Source: Rhodospirillales bacterium (GTDB lineage Bacteria; Pseudomonadota; Alphaproteobacteria; Rhodospirillales; JAPHTL01). From it: a DNA stretch of 20,058 nt. Positions 15,996-20,058 of this stretch are shown here, in pieces. A model generated the notes under the pieces. The model made no database searches and was not told the origin of the DNA. It saw only the letters and a list, made by a program, of their open reading frames with translations. Location of the stretch: NCBI GenBank assembly GCA_026193355.1, contig JAPHTL010000227.1, positions 1 to 20,058 on the forward strand. Direction: 5' to 3'. The position numbers and the translations under genes were made by a program. Position 1 is the first letter of the stretch, and each line of letters starts with the position of its first letter.

Positions 15996-16207
15996 GCAAC
16001 CTGATCTACCTGATCGCCATCGCGCTTCTGCTGGGGTTGCTGGGGTTGATCGCCTTCTTGTGGGCCCTGCGTTCCGGGCAGTTCGAAGACCTGGACGGCG
16101 CTGCGAATCGGATCCTGTTCGACGATGACGACCCGCCGTCCCCCCCGGTTGGAACGCCTGGGCAAAAGGGCGGAGACGCCGGGCCGGAAAAAGGAAAATC
16201 CCTTTAA
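15992..16207 (+). CDS. ccoS: cbb3-type cytochrome oxidase assembly protein CcoS
   Basis: This 71-residue single-helix protein overlaps the ccoI stop by 4 bases. The hydrophobic N-terminal helix (about 4-26) and the conserved acidic motif QFEDLDGAANRILFDDDD (about 30-47) are diagnostic. In studied bacteria CcoS is needed for cofactor insertion into CcoN. The last 24 residues are proline, glycine and lysine rich and unlike the family core. They begin at a C7 tract (16140-16146), and a second frame opens across the same stretch. A one-base slip at the tract would join the CcoS core to that other frame, giving a protein of about 108 residues. So the true C-terminus is uncertain, though the gene itself is not. 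Confidence 0.9.
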   Translation: MSNLIYLIAIALLLGLLGLIAFLWALRSGQFEDLDGAANRILFDDDDPPSPPVGTPGQKGGDAGPEKGKSL

Positions 16208-16319
16208 AAGCCTCGCCGCCCCACCCATCTACCATTTCACGACCCGTACAAGCGACGGAACGGTGATACGCCGCAAAAAAGGACTTCAGGCCCTTTCCGA
16301 TGCGGTGGGAGGACGGTGA
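16125..16319 (+). CDS. Possible small ORF overlapping ccoS and ending on the fnr start
   Basis: This 64-residue frame starts inside ccoS in another reading frame and fills the otherwise empty 111 bases before fnr. Its stop TGA shares a base with the fnr ATG (TGATG), a classic coupling arrangement. The product is very basic (RRPPRLERLGKR early, RRKKG late), with a region IYHFTTRTSDGT. It has no predicted membrane helix or motif that I recognise. The start has no clear ribosome site. It may be real, or the C-terminal part of a longer CcoS joined by a frameshift at the C7 tract, or chance. I claim no function. Confidence 0.3.
   Translation: MTTRRPPRLERLGKRAETPGRKKENPFKSLAAPPIYHFTTRTSDGTVIRRKKGLQALSDAVGGR
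16140..16146 (+). repeat. C7 homopolymer within ccoS
   Basis: Seven consecutive C residues lie at the point where the conserved CcoS core ends. The ccoS frame and the alternative frame (stop at 16317-16319) are both open on the 3' side. Losing or skipping one base here would switch frames. It could be a slippage site or a sequencing or assembly error; the sequence alone cannot decide. Confidence 0.6.
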
Positions 16320-17053
16320 TGACGCCATTTGATCATGCAGCAGCGCGTTGGAAGCAGACCCATGCAGATGGCTTCTGCGCCGCCTGTGATGTCAGGCGCC
16401 TGACCTTCTGTGACGGCATTCCGGACGATTCGCTTGAAGACCTTCACGCCGCCATGCGCCCTGTGCTGACGGAAAAAGGCCGCCCTCTGATCCGCGAGGG
16501 TGAAGAGGCAACCGCCCTGTTCAATGTGACGGCGGGAACAGTGAAACTCTACAAGCTGATGGCCGACGGCCGGCGGCAGATCATCGGATTCCTTGGTGAG
16601 GGAAGCCTCCTCGGCCTTGGTCGTAACGGTGCTTACGTCTATTCGGCCGAGGCGGTGACCCAGGTTTCATCATGCCGGTATAATGTCGCCGATGTCGAAA
16701 AACTGATGGAGCGGTTTCCGTCTGCACGGAAAAAGATGGTCGATATTCTCTCTCAGGAACTGGTTGCGGTTGAGGAACATACGCTGCTGCTCGGCCGAAA
16801 ATCGGCGGTGGAAAAAGTCGCCTCATTTTTGCTGGCGCTGTCGGATGGCGCTGTGCTGAGGGGGCACCCCGAGTTTGAGCTTTCCATTCCGATGGGACGT
16901 CTCGACATCGGCGATTATCTTGGTCTGACCATCGAAACGGTCAGTCGTACGATTTCACAGTTCAAGCGTGACAACCTGATTGCCGTCCCCAGCAACAGCC
17001 GAATCCGAATTCTCGACAAGAAGCGACTGGCTTCCATCGCCGAAGGCGTCTGA
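16319..17053 (+). CDS. fnr: Crp/Fnr-family oxygen-sensing regulator (FnrN-like)
   Basis: This 244-residue transcription factor has the FNR layout: an N-terminal cysteine cluster, a cyclic-nucleotide-binding-fold sensor domain (about 30-140), a long dimerisation helix (about 125-155), and a winged helix-turn-helix domain. C20-x2-C23-x7-C31 plus C119 (SSCRYNV) supply the four ligands expected for an oxygen-labile [4Fe-4S] cluster. The spacing is that of alphaproteobacterial FnrN proteins, not the x5 spacing of E. coli FNR. The recognition helix reads TIETVSR, with E206, S209 and R210, the residues that read TTGA half-sites. It should therefore act without oxygen on sites like the one before ccoN. 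ATG 16319 is preceded by GGGAGGA; a GTG at 16316 is also possible. It lies downstream of ccoS, probably in the same transcript. Confidence 0.93.
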   Translation: MTPFDHAAARWKQTHADGFCAACDVRRLTFCDGIPDDSLEDLHAAMRPVLTEKGRPLIREGEEATALFNVTAGTVKLYKLMADGRRQIIGFLGEGSLLGLGRNGAYVYSAEAVTQVSSCRYNVADVEKLMERFPSARKKMVDILSQELVAVEEHTLLLGRKSAVEKVASFLLALSDGAVLRGHPEFELSIPMGRLDIGDYLGLTIETVSRTISQFKRDNLIAVPSNSRIRILDKKRLASIAEGV

Positions 17054-17089
17054 GCCCCCCGGTTTGTCCATTCCGTACCGCCCCCTTTG

Positions 17090-17104
17090 TTGTGCGCCGC
17101 ACAA
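17090..17104. promoter_or_regulatory. Perfect palindrome upstream of panB (candidate operator)
   Basis: TTGTGCG-C-CGCACAA is a perfect 7-bp inverted repeat around a single base. It lies about 58 bp before the panB start and overlaps the -35 region of the best promoter candidate, a typical place for a repressor site. The regulator is unknown. The short spacing fits a dimeric DNA-binding protein better than an RNA hairpin. Confidence 0.45.
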
Positions 17105-17119
17105 TGGATTTGCAATAAT
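17090..17119 (+). promoter_or_regulatory. Candidate panBC promoter
   Basis: AATAAT at 17114-17119 matches a -10 hexamer at 5 of 6 positions, in the only A+T-rich patch of the fnr-panB gap. TTGTGC (17090-17095) stands 18 bp upstream as a weak -35 (3 of 6). The start would fall near 17126, leaving a leader of about 37 nt that contains the GGGGAGAG ribosome site of panB. Confidence 0.35.
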
Positions 17120-17162
17120 AGGGGTGAAGCGCGATAAAAGATAAAACAGGGGAGAGAGCGCC

Positions 17163-17990
17163 GTGAGCACACCGGTCAAGACCAAGGGCCTGACGATTCC
17201 TGGCATCCGGGCGCGGAAGGGCGGCGAGCCGATCGTCAGCCTCACCGCCTATACCACACCTATGGCCAAGCTTTTGTCCCCCCACGTCGATTTCCTTCTG
17301 GTCGGCGATTCGTTGGGGATGGTGCTCTATGGCATGGAAAGTACGCTGGGCGTGACGCTCGACATGATGATCGCCCACGGCAGGGCGGTCACCCGCGGGG
17401 CCCCAGGCTGTCCGGTGATCATCGACATGCCGTTCGGCAGCTACGAAGAATCGCCGGAAACGGCCTTCCGCAATTGTGCGCGGGTGATGTCGGAAACGGG
17501 TGCAGCGGGCATCAAGCTCGAAGGTGGCGTTGCGATGGCGGAAACCATCGCTTTCCTCAGCCGACGGGGCATTCCCGTCCTTGGCCATATCGGCCTGATG
17601 CCGCAGTCCGTTAACACGGCGGGCGGATTTCGCGCTCATGGCCGGACGGAGCAGGAGGCGGCAGGCATCCTTGACGACGCCAAGGCCGTAGCGAATGCCG
17701 GAGCATTTGGAATGGTTGTCGAGGGGACAGTCGAATCCCTTGCCAGAACGGTCACGGAAACGGTTCCTGTACCGACGATCGGTATCGGGGCTTCGCCCGC
17801 CTGCGACGGGCAGATTCTTGTGACAGAGGATGTCGTTGGCCTGTTCAACGATTTCACGCCGAAGTTCGTCAAACGCTATGCCGAGTTGTCGAGCGGTGTA
17901 TCAGAGGCCGTCGCGGCCTATGCCGCGGATGTCCGCGCCCGCCGTTTTCCGGCGATGGAACACTGCTTCGGCGTCAAGGCGGAGAAGTAG
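17163..17990 (+). CDS. panB: 3-methyl-2-oxobutanoate hydroxymethyltransferase
   Basis: This 275-residue enzyme catalyses the first committed step of pantothenate synthesis. It transfers a hydroxymethyl group from 5,10-methylenetetrahydrofolate to 2-oxoisovalerate, giving ketopantoate. Family motifs are SLTAYTTPMAKL near 26-37, VGDSLGMVLYG near 47-57 (metal-binding Asp), IIDMPFGSY near 86-94, GIKLEGG, GHIGLMPQSV near 141-150, the region VVEGTVE with the catalytic-type glutamate, and IGIGASPACDGQILV. Length is normal. The start is GTG, preceded by a strong GGGGAGAGAG ribosome site. panC begins 3 bases after the stop, so the two form one operon. panD, which makes beta-alanine, is not in this window. 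Confidence 0.96.
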   Translation: MSTPVKTKGLTIPGIRARKGGEPIVSLTAYTTPMAKLLSPHVDFLLVGDSLGMVLYGMESTLGVTLDMMIAHGRAVTRGAPGCPVIIDMPFGSYEESPETAFRNCARVMSETGAAGIKLEGGVAMAETIAFLSRRGIPVLGHIGLMPQSVNTAGGFRAHGRTEQEAAGILDDAKAVANAGAFGMVVEGTVESLARTVTETVPVPTIGIGASPACDGQILVTEDVVGLFNDFTPKFVKRYAELSSGVSEAVAAYAADVRARRFPAMEHCFGVKAEK

Positions 17991-17993
17991 GCA

Positions 17994-18860
17994 ATGGTCG
18001 GGAGCAAGGCCGGGGACAGGAAGTTCCGCATCGTTCGCACCGTCGCCGAATTCCGTGAACAGGTTTCCGCCTGGCACCGGAACGACCTTCGCGTCGGCTT
18101 CGTTCCGACCATGGGGGCGTTGCATGTCGGGCATATGTCCCTGATCCGCAGGGCGCAGGAAATGACGGACCGGACGGTCGCCAGCATCTTCGTCAACCCG
18201 CGACAGTTTGGCCCCAACGAGGATTTTGCCGTCTATCCCCGCGCCGAGGGCAAGGACACCTTGCTTCTGGCCGAAGGCGGCGTAGATCTGTTGTTCGCAC
18301 CCTCGGTCGAGGAAATGTACCCCGGTGGCGCGGTGACCAAGGTATCCGTCCCCGGTATCGGCGATATCCTTGAAGGCGAGTATCGTCCCGGATTTTTCAC
18401 GGGTGTTGCGACCGTCGTGACCAAGCTTTTGCTGCAGGCGCAGCCCGATGTCGCCGTATTCGGCGAGAAGGACTATCAGCAGCTTCTGGTCATTCGCCGC
18501 ATGGTTCAGGATCTCGATATTCCCGTGCAGATCGAAGGCGCGCCGACCGAGCGTGAGGATGATGGCCTTGCGTGTTCGTCGCGCAACCAGTACCTGACCG
18601 AGAATGAGCGCGCCGTCGCGCCGCAGCTCTATCAAATCATCAACGCGGTCGCCGAGCGTTATCGAAAAGGCGAACGACCGCCGGAATTGACCCATTGGGG
18701 CAAACAGGCCCTGCTGGATGCCGGTTTCGGCCACGTTGACTATCTTGAGGTCCGTGACGCGGAAACGCTTCAGGGCCTTTCCGACCCGGCGCGCGCGGCG
18801 CGGGTTCTGGTCGCCGCATGGCTCGGCAAACCGCGCCTGATCGACAACGTGCCGGTCTGA
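17994..18860 (+). CDS. panC: Pantothenate synthetase (pantoate-beta-alanine ligase)
   Basis: This 288-residue cytoplasmic ligase joins pantoate and beta-alanine with ATP, through a pantoyl-adenylate, to make pantothenate, the precursor of coenzyme A. Expected motifs are VGFVPTMGALHVGHMSLI near 34-51 (the HxGH nucleotide-binding motif), SIFVNPRQFGPNEDF near 63-77, PGFFTGVATVVTKLL near 131-145, FGEKDYQQLLVIRRM near 156-170, and the KMSKS-like SSRNQYL near 193-199. Length fits the family. The start is 3 bases after the panB stop, with GGAGAAGTAGGC as its ribosome site inside the panB end. A secreted peptidase-like gene follows after 23 bases, without an obvious terminator, and may share the transcript. 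Confidence 0.96.
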   Translation: MVGSKAGDRKFRIVRTVAEFREQVSAWHRNDLRVGFVPTMGALHVGHMSLIRRAQEMTDRTVASIFVNPRQFGPNEDFAVYPRAEGKDTLLLAEGGVDLLFAPSVEEMYPGGAVTKVSVPGIGDILEGEYRPGFFTGVATVVTKLLLQAQPDVAVFGEKDYQQLLVIRRMVQDLDIPVQIEGAPTEREDDGLACSSRNQYLTENERAVAPQLYQIINAVAERYRKGERPPELTHWGKQALLDAGFGHVDYLEVRDAETLQGLSDPARAARVLVAAWLGKPRLIDNVPV

Positions 18861-18883
18861 CCGATCGTCCAGTAGGGGGGCGC

Positions 18884-20058
18884 ATGGTTTTCCGCCTGTC
18901 AATTCTGGTTGCCGTGCTGATGGTCGGCCTGTTTCACGGCCCGGCACTGTCCGGCGTCGCCGACCCCGTTTCAGCCATCGGCGAACAGCGAATCCTTGTG
19001 CTTCCCGTGCGATTCCCCGGAACGAATCCGACCCGGTCCATAGAGCAGATCCGCATAAAGGTGGACAAGGTGGACAAGTACCTCAGGGCCGCCTCCTACG
19101 GGAAGCTATGGCTGACGCCGACAGTCACGGGGTGGTACGACATGCCTGCTCCCCTGAATGAATACAAGGTCAGCCCCCATAACTACGATGTCGACAGGAA
19201 TCGCGTTCGTCGCCTGCTGGCCGATTCTCTGGGGGCGGTGCAACACGATGTAAAACTCGATTCGTTCGATCAGGTCTGGATTGTGGTCGGCGCCGAAACC
19301 AGGTGGGGAAGCGGCTATGGGATGATTGCCTATTGCGCCAATCCGGGGATGCTTTCGGGTGTGAACCGCACGGCGGTGCGCCTGGAAGAGGTCACCCTCA
19401 ACGGGGGCGGCCGATTCGCAGGACCAACCGTCGTTTCCGCAGAAAATGCCCATCCGGGGCATGTCGCTCATGATCTTCTGCATGCCTTCGGTGGCATCAA
19501 GGCGGGAAATCGGGCGGTCGTCGATCTCTATGACTTCGACTTGCAAAGCAGGCATCAGAAACCTGATGCACGCTTTACCCCTGCCGAATTCGCCATCCAT
19601 GTCGGCCCCTGGGACATCATGAGCGAGCATTTTGTCGAATTGCGGAAACCGCCCCCCGCGCCGTCATCCTTCACCCGCCGCCAGTTGGGCTGGATCGGCG
19701 GCGACGAGGTTGTCGGCCTGCGTCCCGGCGACGTGCGGCGGTTGACCCTGCGGCCCCTTGCCGAGGGAAAGGGTATCCTTGCGGTGCGTGTGGACCTTGG
19801 GGATGGGCGCGCCCTGATGATTGAAAACCGACAGCCAGTGGGGCTGGACAGTGTGTTGCCCGCTGCGGGGATGGTGGTGATGGAGATCAACGCGAGGGGA
19901 TGGGAGGGGCGTGACATCGTGCGTGTCGCTGATGCCAACCCGTCGACGCCGGGTTTCCGGGCCGCGCCATTTCGCCCGAATGAAGGCGAACGCCGGTTCT
20001 ATATCAATGAACGGTACGGCGTCGCTGTTGCCCCGCTGTCGATTGCCGATGATGGCGG
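18884..20058 (+). CDS. Secreted M6-like metallopeptidase homologue with altered zinc motif (partial, 3' end outside window)
   Basis: The frame from ATG 18884 (ribosome site AGGGGGG) is open for 391 codons to the window edge. Residues 1-24 form a signal peptide (hydrophobic 5-17, ALSG before the mature part), so export is predicted. Features of M6/immune-inhibitor-A-like metzincins are recognisable: RILVLPVRFP near 36-45, the start of the catalytic fold; a helix HDLLHAFGG at 196-204 in the place of HExxHxxG; the Met-turn WDIMS at 243-247; and SSFTRRQLGWI at 261-271, like the family's S-x-x-K-x-x-LGW segment. The glutamate of HExxH is Asp197, and the third-ligand position carries Lys206 instead of His or Asp. 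So catalytic activity is doubtful. The rest is beta-rich. It may be a pseudoprotease or an atypical one; the family call is moderate. Confidence 0.65.
   Translation, partial: MVFRLSILVAVLMVGLFHGPALSGVADPVSAIGEQRILVLPVRFPGTNPTRSIEQIRIKVDKVDKYLRAASYGKLWLTPTVTGWYDMPAPLNEYKVSPHNYDVDRNRVRRLLADSLGAVQHDVKLDSFDQVWIVVGAETRWGSGYGMIAYCANPGMLSGVNRTAVRLEEVTLNGGGRFAGPTVVSAENAHPGHVAHDLLHAFGGIKAGNRAVVDLYDFDLQSRHQKPDARFTPAEFAIHVGPWDIMSEHFVELRKPPPAPSSFTRRQLGWIGGDEVVGLRPGDVRRLTLRPLAEGKGILAVRVDLGDGRALMIENRQPVGLDSVLPAAGMVVMEINARGWEGRDIVRVADANPSTPGFRAAPFRPNEGERRFYINERYGVAVAPLSIADDG

Noticed and set aside
17054..17162. Riboswitch or FNR box in the fnr-panB gap
   Set aside because: At 109 bp, with a predicted leader of about 37 nt, there is no room for a typical riboswitch, and no TTGA-N6-TCAA site is present.

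Overview
The window looks like chromosomal DNA of an alphaproteobacterium. The reasons are high G+C with strong third-position bias, an FNR/FixK-type TTGA-N6-TCAA site upstream of ccoN, an FnrN-like regulator whose cysteines follow C-x2-C-x7-C, and a ccoNOQP/ccoGHIS layout typical of that class. A Rhodospirillales-like host is my guess; the sequence alone does not prove it. I see no tRNA, rRNA, CRISPR array, transposase or phage gene. Nothing clearly marks transferred DNA.

Left part (1-7551). A plus-strand run encodes a VTT-domain (TVP38/TMEM64) membrane protein, a mercuric-reductase-like FAD disulfide oxidoreductase, an orphan membrane histidine kinase and a trans-aconitate methyltransferase. 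It meets head-on, with a 6-base gap, a minus-strand pair: a lipoprotein-type gamma-glutamyltransferase followed 2 bases later by an RlmI-type rRNA methyltransferase.

Middle (7552-17053). A roughly 460-bp, partly AT-rich divergent spacer carries one clear FNR/FixK box. After it comes a complete cbb3-type (high-affinity) cytochrome oxidase locus: ccoN, ccoO, a small TTG-started ccoQ, and ccoP. A strong hairpin and a 242-bp gap separate these from the assembly genes ccoG, ccoH, ccoI and ccoS. The block ends with a Crp/Fnr regulator that has all four cysteines expected of an oxygen-sensing [4Fe-4S] FNR. The locus therefore holds the oxidase, its copper-loading and maturation machinery, a probable oxygen sensor, and a site that sensor is predicted to bind. 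Between ccoS and fnr, a C7 tract lies where a second open frame takes over, and that frame ends on the fnr start codon.

Right part (17054-20058). panB and panC form a pantothenate operon behind a promoter region with a perfect 15-bp palindrome. They are followed by the start of a secreted M6-like metallopeptidase homologue that runs off the window. Its zinc motif is altered (HDLLH instead of HExxH, with a lysine at the third-ligand position).

Most of the window is well-understood biology. The points most worth checking are the degenerate peptidase, the C7/overlapping frame next to fnr, the placement of the FNR box over a promoter -35 element, and the palindrome before panB.
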